Source: Streptomyces sp. V1I1 | Lineage (GTDB): Bacteria > Actinomycetota > Actinomycetes > Streptomycetales > Streptomycetaceae | DNA length: 64,000 nt | Assembly (NCBI RefSeq): GCF_030817355.1 | Contig: NZ_JAUSZH010000001.1 | Location: forward strand, 6,830,501-6,894,500 | Direction of reading: 5' to 3' | Shown here: positions 38,608 through 50,599 of the stretch, piece after piece | Layout of the letters: each line of letters begins with the position of its first letter | Numbering within the stretch: position 1 is the first letter of the stretch | Notes under the pieces: generated by a model | Databases searched by the model: none | What the model saw: the letters and a program-made list of their open reading frames with translations, nothing else | Told to the model about the DNA's origin: nothing | Made by a program: the position numbers and the translations under genes

Positions 38608-39846
38608 TCAACCTCCGCCGAGCGCCTCGATTTTGCGTCGCAGAAATGCGCGCTCGGCCTCGTTCGCGGTGCGGGCGAGCGCCGCCGCGTACGCCCGGGC
38701 CGCCTCCTCGTCGCGGCCCAGCCGACGGAGCAGATCGGCGCGGATGGCGTGGAACAGGTGGTGCCCGTCGAGGTCCATGTCGTCGACCAGGGCCAGTGCC
38801 GCGGCCGGGCCGTCGAGCTCGGCCACCGCGACCGCTCGGTTGAGGGCGACGACCGGGTTCGGGGCGAGGGCGAGCAGCTGGTCGTACAACTGGAGGATCT
38901 GGCCCCAGTCGGTGGCCGCCGCGATCGGCGCGTCGCTGTGGACCGCGTTGATCGCCGCCTGGATCTGGTACGGGCCGGGCTGATCGCGCCTCAGACACTG
39001 GCGGACCAGCGCCTGGCCCTCGGCGATGAGCGCGCGGTCCCACCGGGCGCGGTCCTGGTCGGCCAGCAGGACGAGGTCGCCGTCGGGCGTGGTGCGGGCG
39101 GCCCGGCGCGACTCGGTGAGCAGCATCAGCGCGAGCAGGCCCTTGACCTCCGGTTCGTCGGGCATCAGCTCGGCCAGCAGCCGGCCGAGGCGAATGGCCT
39201 CCGCGCACAGGTCCTCGCGGACGAGGCGCTCGCCCGAACTGGCCTTGTAGCCCTCGTTGAAGATGAGGTAGACGACGGTGAGCACGGCCCGCAGGCGGTC
39301 CGGGAGGTCGGCCTCGCGCGGGACCCGGTAGGGGATGCGCGCATCGCGGATCTTGCCCTTGGCGCGGACCAGCCGCTGGGCCATGGCGGGCTCGGCGACC
39401 AGAAATGCGGAGGCGATCTCCGTGGTGGTGAGCCCGCCAAGGAGGCGCAGGGTCAGGGCGACCCGGGACGCGGGGGCGAGCGCGGGGTGGCAGCAGGTGA
39501 AGATCAGGCGCAGTCGGTCGTCGTGCACGGGATCCTCCTCCTGGGCCGGCGCCTCGGGGGAGTGCAGCAGCGCGGCCTGGGCATGCCGGTCCTGACGGGA
39601 TGCCTCCCGACGAAGGCGGTCGATCGCCCGGTTGCGCGCAGTGGTGATGATCCACCCGGCCGGGCGCGGCGGCACCCCCGCCGACGGCCACCGTTGCAGC
39701 GCCGTGGTGAACGCGTCCTGGACCGCCTCTTCGGCGATGTCGATGTCACCGAAGACGCGGACCAGGACGGCGACCGCGCGACCGTACTCCTCGCGGAACA
39801 CGCGCTCCGTCACCGACGCGGGCACGTCCGGCATGCCGGATGTCAC
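38608..39846 (-). CDS. ECF42-type RNA polymerase sigma factor with TPR C-terminal domain
   Basis: 412 residues from GTG 39846, which overlaps the stop of the upstream DGPF gene (GTGA). Sigma region 2 ([29 protein letters not shown], then [17 protein letters not shown]), region 4 ([33 protein letters not shown]), then a long C-terminal domain (about residues 190-410) with DUF6596 and TPR-like helices ([10 protein letters not shown]..., [18 protein letters not shown]). This is the ECF42 group, which lacks an anti-sigma factor and is paired with a DGPF (YCII-related) protein, as here. The C-terminal extension is needed for activity in studied members. Confidence 0.92.
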   Translation of the reverse strand: MTSGMPDVPASVTERVFREEYGRAVAVLVRVFGDIDIAEEAVQDAFTTALQRWPSAGVPPRPAGWIITTARNRAIDRLRREASRQDRHAQAALLHSPEAPAQEEDPVHDDRLRLIFTCCHPALAPASRVALTLRLLGGLTTTEIASAFLVAEPAMAQRLVRAKGKIRDARIPYRVPREADLPDRLRAVLTVVYLIFNEGYKASSGERLVREDLCAEAIRLGRLLAELMPDEPEVKGLLALMLLTESRRAARTTPDGDLVLLADQDRARWDRALIAEGQALVRQCLRRDQPGPYQIQAAINAVHSDAPIAAATDWGQILQLYDQLLALAPNPVVALNRAVAVAELDGPAAALALVDDMDLDGHHLFHAIRADLLRRLGRDEEAARAYAAALARTANEAERAFLRRKIEALGGG

Positions 39847-40196
39847 CCACAGGTTCCGTACTGCAGCGGCCTGACCTCGATCGGGAGTGTGATCGCCCGG
39901 GCGAGCTTGCCGCCCCACTCGAGCGCGGCGTCGAGATCGGGCGCCTGGATGACGGTGAACCCGCCGATGTGCTCCTTGCCCTCGATGTACGGGCCGTCGG
40001 TGGTGAGCAGCTCACTGTCCTTCAGCCGCACCACGGTGGCCGTGCTCGGCGGGTACAGGCCGCCGGAGAACACCCAGGCGCCGGCCGCCCTGATCTCGGC
40101 ATTCACCACCTCCAGGTCCCGCATGATCGGTTCCAGAACCTCGGGCGGCGGCGCGTCTCCGTCGGGCTGGTAGATGCTGAGCAGGTACTGCTGCAT
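39843..40196 (-). CDS. DGPF / YCII-related domain protein paired with ECF42 sigma factor
   Basis: 117 residues from ATG 40196 behind GAGGAGAG. Single YCII-related ferredoxin-like domain with the group hallmark near the middle, here [16 protein letters not shown] (the DGPF motif reads DGPY). Genes for such proteins are the usual targets and partners of ECF42 sigma factors. Translationally coupled to the sigma gene. Function of DGPF proteins unknown. Confidence 0.88.
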   Translation of the reverse strand: MQQYLLSIYQPDGDAPPPEVLEPIMRDLEVVNAEIRAAGAWVFSGGLYPPSTATVVRLKDSELLTTDGPYIEGKEHIGGFTVIQAPDLDAALEWGGKLARAITLPIEVRPLQYGTCG

Positions 40197-40466
40197 GGCA
40201 TCTCTCCTCGGTGTGGTGGCCGGCATCGTGCCCGCCTCTCACCCTCTATACGAACGGCTTCCGGCCGGATCGACACCGGACGCGGCCGGGCCGGAAGATT
40301 TTTTCGCGCGGCGGGGGGCGGGGCCGGCCGCGCCGAAACCGCCTTGCGGACCGCCCGGGCGCGTCGATCACCGCGCCCGGCCAGGCGGCCGGCTCCGACG
40401 AAAAACTCCGCGCGCAGGCTCATTGACACCCCGCCCACCCCGCCGGACACTCATGCGACCTCGATA
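40197..40466. other. Intergenic region upstream of the MFS transporter
   Basis: About 270 bp without a supported gene. On the minus strand TATAGA near 40245 could be the -10 of the DGPF-sigma operon. A short T-run (ATTTTTTCG, about 40299) and GC-rich imperfect palindromes follow. Nothing else is seen. Confidence 0.4.
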
Positions 40467-40482
40467 GTGAATTGAAGTTCAC
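40467..40482. promoter_or_regulatory. Candidate IclR operator upstream of the MFS transporter
   Basis: GTGAATTGAAGTTCAC: its core TGAAYT-N2-AGTTCA matches the dyad at 45887-45904 in the pcaI/IclR spacer at 12 of 14 positions. It lies 33-49 bp before the transporter start. Confidence 0.65.
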
Positions 40483-40515
40483 CAGGCGAACGATCGCTCG
40501 TATCCAGGGACTGAT

Positions 40516-41895
40516 ATGACTTCCACCGGCGCGGCGGGGGCACCATCCCCGCTCTCCCACCCCTCTCCGCACACCTTCCGCTCAGTGCTTCCCGTCCTCG
40601 CCCTGTGCTGGCTGGCCGTCTTCTTCGACGGCATGGACGTCAACATCTACGGCGCCGTCATGCCGCACATGCTTGACGACCCAGGACTCGGCCTGACGCC
40701 GTCGAGCGCGGGCACCATCGGCAGTTGGACCACCTTCGGCATGCTCATCGGCGCACTCACCGCCGGGAACATCACCGACTGGCTCGGCCGCCGCCCCATG
40801 CTGGTCGGCAGCGTGACCGTGTTCTCCCTCGGGTCCGCGCTCTGTGCGACGGCCGGCTCTCCGGCGCTGTTCGGGGCCGGCCGGTTCGTCGCCGGGCTCG
40901 GGCTCGGCGGGCTCATGCCGCTGTGCCTGGCCATGGTGATGGAGTTCGCGCCCCCGCGCCGCGCCGCGCTGACCACCGGCCTGCTGATGACCTCGTACCA
41001 CGCGGGCGGCATGGTGGCCACAGCCCTCGGCCTGACGCTGGCGCCGTCCGCCGGCTGGCGCTGGGTGTTCTGGGCAGGTGTGCTTCCCGCGGTGATCGCC
41101 GTGCCGCTCCTGCTGAGGCTGCTTCCCGAATCGCCGGGCGTACTGCTCGCGCGCGGCGACCAGGCGAAGGCGGACGCCGTCGCCGACCGCTACGGGCTGC
41201 CGCGGCCCACCCTGGTCGAGGCCCCGGCCGCCGGGGCCAAGGGGCGGTTCGACGCGGTGCTCGCCCTCTTCAGGCCCGAGGCGCGCTGGGCGACCCCGCT
41301 GCTGTGGCTCGCGTCCTTCTGCGGTCTGCTCCTCGTCTACGGCGTGAGCACCTGGCTGCCGCAGATGATGCGCGCCTCCGGCTACGGCTTGTCCTCCTCC
41401 GTCAGCTTCCTGCTGGTCATCAACGCGGGTGGCATCGTCGGCATGCTCATCGCGGGCCGCACCGCCGACCGCTTCGGCGCGGTCAGGGTCTCGGCCATCT
41501 GGTTCGTCCTCACCGCGGTCGGCGCATTGTTGCTGAAGGGGCACCTGCCGCTGGCGGCGACGTACGTCGTGGTCGCCGTCACCGGCATCTGGCTGTTCAG
41601 TGCCCAGGTGATGGTCTACGCGGCCACCAACACCGTCTACCGGGGCAGCGAACGCGCCGCCGGGCTCGGCTGGGTGACCGGCGTCGGCCGGACCGGCGCG
41701 GTCGTCGGCCCCTGGCTGGGGGGCGTCTTCGCGGCGGGCGGCAACGAGAGCTGGGGGTTCACGACGTTCGCCCTGACCGGACTGCTCGGCGCCACCGCCA
41801 TCGCCTTCGTCCCACTCGCGGCCCGGCTCGGCGGCCGCCGAAGCACCGCCGCCGGGGCCTCGACGGTGAGCACGTCGCCTGCCACCGGCCGGTGA
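40516..41895 (+). CDS. MFS transporter of aromatic acid:H+ symporter type
   Basis: 459 residues, 12 membrane helices. Family signatures: the first helix region WLAVFFDGMDVNIYGAVMPHM (Asp residues as in PcaK/BenK, where DxD in helix 1 is required), GRRPML between helices 2 and 3, and a central cytoplasmic loop of about 50 residues. It probably imports 4-hydroxybenzoate or protocatechuate for the pobA-pcaFJI operon it faces. A candidate operator shared with that operon stands upstream. Convergent with pobA across a terminator. Confidence 0.9.
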   Translation: MTSTGAAGAPSPLSHPSPHTFRSVLPVLALCWLAVFFDGMDVNIYGAVMPHMLDDPGLGLTPSSAGTIGSWTTFGMLIGALTAGNITDWLGRRPMLVGSVTVFSLGSALCATAGSPALFGAGRFVAGLGLGGLMPLCLAMVMEFAPPRRAALTTGLLMTSYHAGGMVATALGLTLAPSAGWRWVFWAGVLPAVIAVPLLLRLLPESPGVLLARGDQAKADAVADRYGLPRPTLVEAPAAGAKGRFDAVLALFRPEARWATPLLWLASFCGLLLVYGVSTWLPQMMRASGYGLSSSVSFLLVINAGGIVGMLIAGRTADRFGAVRVSAIWFVLTAVGALLLKGHLPLAATYVVVAVTGIWLFSAQVMVYAATNTVYRGSERAAGLGWVTGVGRTGAVVGPWLGGVFAAGGNESWGFTTFALTGLLGATAIAFVPLAARLGGRRSTAAGASTVSTSPATGR

Positions 41896-41903
41896 GGTTC
41901 ACG

Positions 41904-41934
41904 GGGGTGAGCCTCACCGGGTGAGGCTCACCCC
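41904..41934. terminator. Bidirectional terminator between MFS transporter and pobA
   Basis: Perfect 14-bp stem (41904-41917 with 41921-41934) with a CGG loop. It begins 8 bp after the transporter stop and overlaps the pobA stop codon. Confidence 0.85.
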
Positions 41935-43112
41935 GGGAGCGGCAACCCCGTGTAGTTCTCCGCCAGTTCGGCCGCGGCGTGCGGCGAGGTCGCCACGCGG
42001 TCGAGCTGGGAGAGCTGCAGACGGGTCTCGAACGCGGACTGGGCCGGATCGGTGTGCAGCATCGTGGTCATGAAGTACGAGAAGTGCTCGGCCCGCCAGA
42101 CGCGGCGCAGGCACGTGTCGGAGTAGGCGTCGAGCAGTTCGGTCGAGCCGGTGTCCCGCTCATGGATCAGCGCCCGGGCGAGGACGATCACATCGGCGGC
42201 GGCCAGGTTGAGACCCTTGGCGCCGGTCGGCGGGACGATGTGCGCCGCGTCGCCCGCCAGGAACACCCTCCCGTACCGCATCGGCTCGGTCACATGGCTG
42301 CGCATCGGCAGGACCGCCTTGCCGGTGACCGGGCCGCGGTGCAGCTTCCAGCCGGGATCGGCGTCGGTGGCGAAGCGGGCGTCCAGCTCGTCCCAGATCC
42401 GCTCGTCGGGCCAGTCGGCCGGGTCGGTGCCGCCCGGGACCTGCAGGTAGAGCCGGCTGACGGACGGGGAGCGCATGCTCGCCAGCGCGAAGCCGCGCCC
42501 GGAATGCGCGTAGATCAACTCGTCGTACACGGGCGGGGCTTCGGCGAGGATGCCCAGCCACGAGTACGGATAGACCCGCTCGTACGTCGTCCGTACGGAC
42601 TCGGGGACGGCGCTTTTGGCCACCCCGTGGAAGCCGTCGCACCCGATGACGTAGTCACAGGTCAGCGTCTGCTCGCGGCCTTCGTGTACGTACCGGACGG
42701 AGGGCCTGTCGGTGTCGGCGCCGTCCACGCCCCGCACTTCGGCGTCGAACAGCAGCGGGCCGCCGTCGGCGAGCTGGAGCGCTATGAGGTCCTGGACCAC
42801 CTCGGTCTGCGCGTACACCATCACGTTCCGGCCGCCGGTGAGGGCGGGGAAGTCGATGCGGTGGGAACGGCGGTCGAAGCGCAGTTCGATGCCGTCATGG
42901 GGCATGCCCTCGCGGTCCATGCGCTCCCCGGCGCCCGCGGCGCGCAGCGCGTCGATGGTGGCCTGTTCCAGGATGCCGGCCCGCTGCCGCCGCCCGACGT
43001 AGCCGCGGTCGCGGCGCTCCAGGACCACGCTGTCGATACCGGCGTTGTGCAGCAGCCGGGCCAGCAGCAGGCCCGCGGGGCCGCCGCCGATGATGCCGAC
43101 GGTGGCGTGCAT
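41928..43112 (-). CDS. pobA: 4-hydroxybenzoate 3-monooxygenase
   Basis: 394 residues from ATG 43112 behind GGAGGA. FAD-binding GGGPAGLLLARLLHNAG (residues about 9-25), the flavin/NADPH motif CDYVIGCDGFHG and the second FAD motif GRVFLAGDAAHIVPPTGAKGLN split as in p-hydroxybenzoate hydroxylase. RRQRAGILEQ and the tyrosine-rich PYSWLGILAE region match the PobA branch. It hydroxylates 4-hydroxybenzoate to protocatechuate with NAD(P)H and O2 in the cytoplasm. Last gene of the pcaI-pcaJ-pcaF-pobA unit, 94 bp after the thiolase. Protocatechuate ring-cleavage genes are not in the window. Confidence 0.94.
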   Translation of the reverse strand: MHATVGIIGGGPAGLLLARLLHNAGIDSVVLERRDRGYVGRRQRAGILEQATIDALRAAGAGERMDREGMPHDGIELRFDRRSHRIDFPALTGGRNVMVYAQTEVVQDLIALQLADGGPLLFDAEVRGVDGADTDRPSVRYVHEGREQTLTCDYVIGCDGFHGVAKSAVPESVRTTYERVYPYSWLGILAEAPPVYDELIYAHSGRGFALASMRSPSVSRLYLQVPGGTDPADWPDERIWDELDARFATDADPGWKLHRGPVTGKAVLPMRSHVTEPMRYGRVFLAGDAAHIVPPTGAKGLNLAAADVIVLARALIHERDTGSTELLDAYSDTCLRRVWRAEHFSYFMTTMLHTDPAQSAFETRLQLSQLDRVATSPHAAAELAENYTGLPLPG

Positions 43113-43206
43113 CAGTGTTCCTCCAGGTGCGTCGGCAGGGTGGTGGTTCGGCCGCGGTGCCCGCCCGGACCGGTGCGAACGGACCGGCGTTGTCCGGGTC
43201 TTGGCA

Positions 43207-44397
43207 TTACCTCTCCAGTACGAGAGCCAGGCCCTGCCCGACGCCGATGCACAGCGCCGCGAGGCCTGTCCCGGAGCCCGCTGCGGCGAGCCGGTGGGCG
43301 ACGGCTCCGGTGATCCGGGCGCCCGACGCGCCAAGCGGATGTCCGATGGCGATGGCGCCGCCGCGCGGGTTGACGATCTCCGGGTCCAGTCCCGGCCACT
43401 GGCTCAGACAGGCGAGCGCCTGGGCGGCGAAGGCCTCGTTGAGTTCGACGGTGTGCAGCCTGCCGAGGCCGCGCCCGGCCTTCTTGAGCGCGCGCTGTAC
43501 GGCTTCCACCGGCCCCGCGCCGAAGTACCGGGGTTCGATGCCGGTGACGGCCGAGGCGCCGATCCGCGCGAGCGGCTCGCGGCCGGTGGCGCGCAGCCCG
43601 TCCTCGTCCACGAGCAGGAGGGCTGCGGCGCCGTCGTTGAGCGGGGACGAGTTGCCCGCCGTGACCGTGCCGTCCGCCCGGAACACCGGCTTCAGCTTGG
43701 CCAGCGCCTCTGGCGATGTGGCGTCTCTGATGCACTCGTCGCGGGCCAGTTCCACGCCGTCGACGGGGACGACCTCGCCGTCGTACAGCCCTTCCTGCCA
43801 GGCGCGTGCCGCCTTGTGGTGGCTGGCCAGCGCGAAGGCGTCCTGCGCCGCGCGGTCGATTCCGTATCGCTCCGCGACCAGTTCGGCGCCCTCGCCGAGG
43901 GGGACTATCCACTCCTCGGGCATGCGCGGGTTGACCATCCGCCAGCCGAGGGTGGTGGAGTGCATCTGCTGATGCCCGGCGGGGAAGCCGCGTTCGGGCT
44001 TCTGTATCACCCAGGGGGAGCGGCTCATCGACTCGACACCGCCCGCGACGGCGATGGACGCGTCGCCGACCGCGATGGCACGGGCCGCCTGGATCACGGC
44101 CTCCATGCCGGAGCCGCAGAGCCGGTTGACGGTGCTGCCCGGCACGGTGACGGGCAGTCCGGCGAGCAGCACGGCCATGCGGGCGACATCGCGGTTGTCC
44201 TCGCCCGCGCCGTTGGCGTTGCCGAAGAAGACGTCGTCGATCCGGGCCGGGTCGAGGCCGGGCGTACGGGAGACGAGGGCCCCCAGCACACCGGCGGCGA
44301 GGTCGTCGGGGCGCACACCGGACAGGGCTCCGCCGTACTTGCCGATCGGCGTACGGACGGCGTCGACGACATAGACGTCACGCAGGCGGCCGGTCAT
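43207..44397 (-). CDS. pcaF: Beta-ketoadipyl-CoA thiolase (acetyl-CoA acetyltransferase family)
   Basis: 396 residues from ATG 44397 behind AAGGAG. Thiolase with nucleophile Cys in NRLCGSGMEAV (about residue 90), ELNEAFAAQALACL, GGAIAIGHPLGASGARI and the second Cys in ALCIGVGQG. The family includes acetoacetyl-CoA thiolases; assignment to PcaF rests on its place directly after the 3-oxoadipate CoA-transferase genes and before pobA. It would cleave 3-oxoadipyl-CoA to succinyl-CoA and acetyl-CoA. Confidence 0.9.
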   Translation of the reverse strand: MTGRLRDVYVVDAVRTPIGKYGGALSGVRPDDLAAGVLGALVSRTPGLDPARIDDVFFGNANGAGEDNRDVARMAVLLAGLPVTVPGSTVNRLCGSGMEAVIQAARAIAVGDASIAVAGGVESMSRSPWVIQKPERGFPAGHQQMHSTTLGWRMVNPRMPEEWIVPLGEGAELVAERYGIDRAAQDAFALASHHKAARAWQEGLYDGEVVPVDGVELARDECIRDATSPEALAKLKPVFRADGTVTAGNSSPLNDGAAALLLVDEDGLRATGREPLARIGASAVTGIEPRYFGAGPVEAVQRALKKAGRGLGRLHTVELNEAFAAQALACLSQWPGLDPEIVNPRGGAIAIGHPLGASGARITGAVAHRLAAAGSGTGLAALCIGVGQGLALVLER

Positions 44398-44398
44398 G

Positions 44399-45046
44399 TC
44401 AGCTCCTTGCACGGGTGGTGTCGGTCAGGGGGGCGGCGGTCTTTTGCCGTACGTCGTCCGGGGTGACTCCGGGAGCCGTCTCGACGAGTACCAGTCCCTC
44501 GTCGGTGATGTCGAGGACGCCGAGGTCGGTGATGACGCGGTGCACGCACGCGGTGCCGGTCAGCGGGAGGCTGCACTCCTGGACGATCTTCGGGGAGCCG
44601 TCCTTGGCCACATGGTCGGTGAGGACGATCACCCGGCGAGCGCCGTGGACCAGATCCATCGCCCCTCCCATGCCCTTGATCATCTTTCCGGGGACGGACC
44701 AGTTGGCGAGATCGCCGGTGGCGGACACCTGCATCGCGCCCAGGATCGCGGCATCGATATGGCCGCCGCGGATCATGCCGAAGGAGAGCGCGGAGTCGAA
44801 GTACGCGGAGCCGGGCCGGACGGTGACGGTCTCCTTGCCCGCGTTGATCAGGTCCGGGTCGACCTCGTCCTCGTAGGGGTACGGGCCGACACCGAGGATG
44901 CCGTTCTCCGAGTGGAGCACCACGTCCACGCCGGGCGGCAGGAAGCCCGGTACCCGGGTGGGCAGCCCGATCCCGAGGTTGACGTAGGAGCCGTCGGTCA
45001 GTTCGGCGGCCGCGCGGGCGGCCATCTGGTCGCGCGTCCAGGCCAT
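44399..45046 (-). CDS. pcaJ: 3-oxoacid (3-oxoadipate) CoA-transferase subunit B
   Basis: 215 residues from ATG 45046, overlapping the subunit A stop by one base (TGATG). Family features [19 protein letters not shown] and the active-site glutamate in [13 protein letters not shown], followed by [15 protein letters not shown]. Forms the alpha-beta heterodimer that transfers CoA from succinyl-CoA to 3-oxoadipate. A stop one base before the thiolase start ties it to pcaF. Confidence 0.92.
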   Translation of the reverse strand: MAWTRDQMAARAAAELTDGSYVNLGIGLPTRVPGFLPPGVDVVLHSENGILGVGPYPYEDEVDPDLINAGKETVTVRPGSAYFDSALSFGMIRGGHIDAAILGAMQVSATGDLANWSVPGKMIKGMGGAMDLVHGARRVIVLTDHVAKDGSPKIVQECSLPLTGTACVHRVITDLGVLDITDEGLVLVETAPGVTPDDVRQKTAAPLTDTTRARS

Positions 45047-45828
45047 CAGGCTCGCACCGTCTTCTTCTCGATGTCCTTGGCGGAGGCCTGTTGGGGGGTG
45101 AGCGCCACCACGTGCTGGATGAAGACGCCGGGCAGGTGGACCGTGTCCGGGTCCAGCCCGCCGGGCTCGACCAGCTCCTCGACCTCGGCGATCGTGATCC
45201 GCCCGGCCATCGCGGCGAGCGGGTTGAAGTTGCGGGCGGCCTTGTTGAAGACGAGGTTGCCGTGCCGGTCGCCCCTGGCCGCCCGTACGAGCGCGAAGTC
45301 GGTGGTGATGCCGTACTCCAGGACATGCTCGCGCCCGCCGAAGACACGGATCTCCTTGGCCGGGGATGACAGGGCCACGGTGGCTGCCCCGGCCTCGGGC
45401 CGGGAGGAGCCGCCGGGGGTGTAGCGCCAGGGCAGTCCGCCGTCGGCGACCTGGGTGCCGACACCGGCCGGGGTGTAGAAGGCGGGTATGCCGCAGCCTC
45501 CGGCGCGCAGCCGTTCGGCGAGCGTGCCCTGGGGCACCAGCTCGACCTCCAGCTCGCCACCGAGGTACTGGCGGGCGAACTCCTTGTTCTCGCCGATGTA
45601 CGAACAGGTGACGCGGGCGATCCGGCCCTCGGCGAGCAGAACGCCGAGCCCTGCGCCGTCCACGCCGCAGTTGTTGGAGACCACGCTCAGCGAGCCGACG
45701 CCGCGCGCATGTACCGCCTCGATCAGTGTGTCCGGTACTCCGCTGAGGCCGAAGCCGCCGACGGCGAGCGACGCATGGTCCGCGATGTCGCCGACTGCAT
45801 CGGCCGCGCTCTGTTTGACTTTGTCCAT
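45046..45828 (-). CDS. pcaI: 3-oxoacid (3-oxoadipate) CoA-transferase subunit A
   Basis: 260 residues from ATG 45828 with AAGGA upstream. Contains the CoA-binding glycine loop [16 protein letters not shown] and the [14 protein letters not shown] segment of type I CoA-transferase alpha subunits. First gene of the operon; the spacer to the divergent IclR gene holds an 18-bp dyad. Similar enzymes use acetoacetate, so the 3-oxoadipate assignment depends on context. Confidence 0.92.
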   Translation of the reverse strand: MDKVKQSAADAVGDIADHASLAVGGFGLSGVPDTLIEAVHARGVGSLSVVSNNCGVDGAGLGVLLAEGRIARVTCSYIGENKEFARQYLGGELEVELVPQGTLAERLRAGGCGIPAFYTPAGVGTQVADGGLPWRYTPGGSSRPEAGAATVALSSPAKEIRVFGGREHVLEYGITTDFALVRAARGDRHGNLVFNKAARNFNPLAAMAGRITIAEVEELVEPGGLDPDTVHLPGVFIQHVVALTPQQASAKDIEKKTVRA

Positions 45829-45886
45829 GGAGGGATTCCTTGTCGCACACCGGCGGGTGGTACGGAGTGATTCCGCTTGTTCGCCA

Positions 45887-45904
45887 AATGAACTAGAGTT
45901 CATT
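45887..45904. promoter_or_regulatory. Perfect dyad operator in the pcaI/IclR spacer
   Basis: AATGAACT-AG-AGTTCATT: 8-bp arms are exact inverted repeats. It lies 59 bp before pcaI and 79 bp before the regulator gene. A near-identical site precedes the MFS transporter gene. Confidence 0.8.
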
Positions 45905-45982
45905 ATCTGCTCGCCCTGAGTGTGCGTTCACCTGCCACGTGTGTCAACGCCCATGCTGTGCGAGTACCGCGAGATCCGTACC

Positions 45983-47650
45983 GGAGAGCCGATGACAGCG
46001 ATGACGTTGACCGATGCCCCGACGCCGGCCGAGGCCGTCGGCCCGCTGATGCGCGGGATCGCCGTACTGCGTGAAATCAGCGACGCGGGCGGCCGGACGA
46101 GCCTCAGCGACCTCGTCCGCACGACCGGCCTCGCCCGCTCCACGGTGGACCGGATCGCCGCCACCTTCGCGCGCATGGGGTACCTCCGGCTGGACAGCCA
46201 CTCCGCCGCCCTCACCCCACGCCTGATGGAACTGGGCAACGCCTATCTGGCGGGCCTCCAGCTGCCCCGGCTGCTCGGCCCGCTCACCGAACAGCTCGCA
46301 GAGGAACTCGACGAGTCGGTGTCGCTGGCCGTGCCCGACGGCGACGGCGTCCGCTTCGTGCACCAGACCACCCGCCGCCGTGCGATGTCGCTCACCTTCC
46401 GCATCGGCGACCTGCTGCCCGCCGAACGCACCGCGCCAGGGCCGCTGTTCGCGGCCGGCTGGAGTGAGCAGGAGTGGGTACGGTGGCGCGAGCGCCGCGC
46501 GGCCGACCCCGAGGACCGCGGCTTTCCCGCCGTACCGCCGCGGACCGCAACCGACGGCGGGCCCGGCCTTGAAGAGCGTGTGGCCCGGGCGGGCAAGCAG
46601 GGCTGGGCCCTGGACGACCAGTTGATCGAGCCCGGCCTGATCGCGCTCGCCGTGCCCGTGCACAGCCCCGACGGCCAGGTCGTATGCGCCGTGAGCGCGG
46701 TCAGCCACACCAGCCGGCACAGCGTCGGCTCGCTGCGGCAGTCACTGCTGCCCCGGGTGCGCAAGGCCGTGGCCGCCATGGAACGGGAGCTGCGGCAGGC
46801 CCGCCCCGCGCCGTCGGCGCCCCCGGCGGGACTCGCAGCCTGGACCACCGCCTCCAAGCAGGAGCTCGGCGCGGAGTTCGTGGAGTCCCTGGCCCGTGGC
46901 CTGACCGTACTGACCGCTTTCGGCGAAGGCCGGCCGGAACTGTCGCTCACCGCCGTCGCCGAGGCCACCGGACTCGCCAGAGCCACCGCCCGGCGCGCCC
47001 TCATCACCCTCGAGCACCTCGGCTACGTCGCCTCGCGGGACCGGACCTTCCGTCTCACTCCACAGGTACTGGCGCTCGGCTGTGCGCCGCTGTCCCGTAC
47101 GACACTCCCCGACATCGCCACACCGCATCTGGCCGCACTGGTCCAGACAGTGCATGATTCCGCGTCCCTGGCGGTGCTCACCGGCGACGACATCCAGTAC
47201 ACGGCGCGCGTCGCCACAGGCCGCATCATGAGCGTCAACATCACCATCGGCACCCGCTTCCCCGCCTACGCGGCCTCGATGGGCCGGGTGCTGCTGGCGG
47301 ACCTGCCGCCCAAGGACCGAGCCGCCTGGCTGGCCAGTACCGAACTGCGGGCCCTGACCCCGCACACGGTCACCGCCCCGGCGGAGCTTGCCACGCTCCT
47401 GGACCGCGCGGGGCAGGAGGGACACGCCCTGGTCGACGAGGAACTGGAGGAGGGCCTGCGCTCCATCGCCGTACCGGTGCGCGACCGTGCGGGGCGGGCG
47501 GTGGCCGCCGTGAACGTCGCCATGCACAGCAGCCGGCGCACCGCCGCGCAGTGTCTGACCGAGGTGCTCCCGGAGCTGCGGGCCACGGCCGCGAGGATCG
47601 AGGCCGACCTCCATGTCGCCGGTCGCTTCACGCATATCCCGTCGGCCTGA
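45983..47650 (+). CDS. Double-domain IclR-family regulator of 4-hydroxybenzoate catabolism
   Basis: 555 residues from ATG 45983, twice the usual IclR length. The first unit has a winged HTH (about 20-80, [29 protein letters not shown] region) and an IclR effector domain (about 95-260). After a linker (about 270-300) a second HTH ([20 protein letters not shown]...LEHLGYV) and effector domain (about 375-545) follow. Tandem IclR proteins occur in actinobacterial aromatic-acid clusters. Divergent from pcaIJF-pobA over a spacer with an 18-bp dyad; likely effector 4-hydroxybenzoate, protocatechuate or 3-oxoadipate (inferred). Confidence 0.9.
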   Translation, partial: GEPMTAMTLTDAPTPAEAVGPLMRGIAVLREISDAGGRTSLSDLVRTTGLARSTVDRIAATFARMGYLRLDSHSAALTPRLMELGNAYLAGLQLPRLLGPLTEQLAEELDESVSLAVPDGDGVRFVHQTTRRRAMSLTFRIGDLLPAERTAPGPLFAAGWSEQEWVRWRERRAADPEDRGFPAVPPRTATDGGPGLEERVARAGKQGWALDDQLIEPGLIALAVPVHSPDGQVVCAVSAVSHTSRHSVGSLRQSLLPRVRKAVAAMERELRQARPAPSAPPAGLAAWTTASKQELGAEFVESLARGLTVLTAFGEGRPELSLTAVAEATGLARATARRALITLEHLGYVASRDRTFRLTPQVLALGCAPLSRTTLPDIATPHLAALVQTVHDSASLAVLTGDDIQYTARVATGRIMSVNITIGTRFPAYAASMGRVLLADLPPKDRAAWLASTELRALTPHTVTAPAELATLLDRAGQEGHALVDEELEEGLRSIAVPVRDRAGRAVAAVNVAMHSSRRTAAQCLTEVLPELRATAARIEADLHVAGRFTHIPSA

Positions 47651-47651
47651 A

Positions 47652-47698
47652 GTCCGGGAACCGGACGTCCGGGAACGAACCTGATGTCCGGGAACGAA
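47652..47698. repeat. Three short direct repeats after the IclR gene
   Basis: GTCCGGGAAC occurs at 47652, 47667 and 47686; the last two share GTCCGGGAACGAA. No dyad symmetry is evident. Confidence 0.6.
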
Positions 47699-47705
47699 GA
47701 CGGGA

Positions 47706-47739
47706 CCGCCCCGGCCGGGCGTGATGCAGGCCGGGGCGG
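47706..47739. terminator. Terminator between IclR and icd genes
   Basis: 11-bp perfect stem (47706-47716 with 47729-47739) with a 12-nt loop, lying between the convergent gene ends. Confidence 0.7.
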
Positions 47740-47801
47740 AACAGGTACAGGTGCGGAAGGGGGGCGGTCGTCTGCACCCTCCCCCATCCGCAGCTGTCGC
47801 G

Positions 47802-50379
<2,578 letters not shown>

Positions 50380-50599
50380 GCGGCCGAGGCTGTCGCCCGC
50401 CTGGTCAGCGCGGCTCCCGAGTCGCAGACCGGCGAGGCTCGGCGGCCGAGTCGCCGGCTGCCGGCGACGGACACAGCTGCGCGAGCGGCACCCTGGAGGG
50501 AGACGATGGGGGAGGCAGAGCCACGCAAGCCGAGCCGCGTGCTCGGGTCGCCGCCCTGGCACCACTGGGTGGCGGCGCGTGCAGTGAGGAGGGCCTGGG

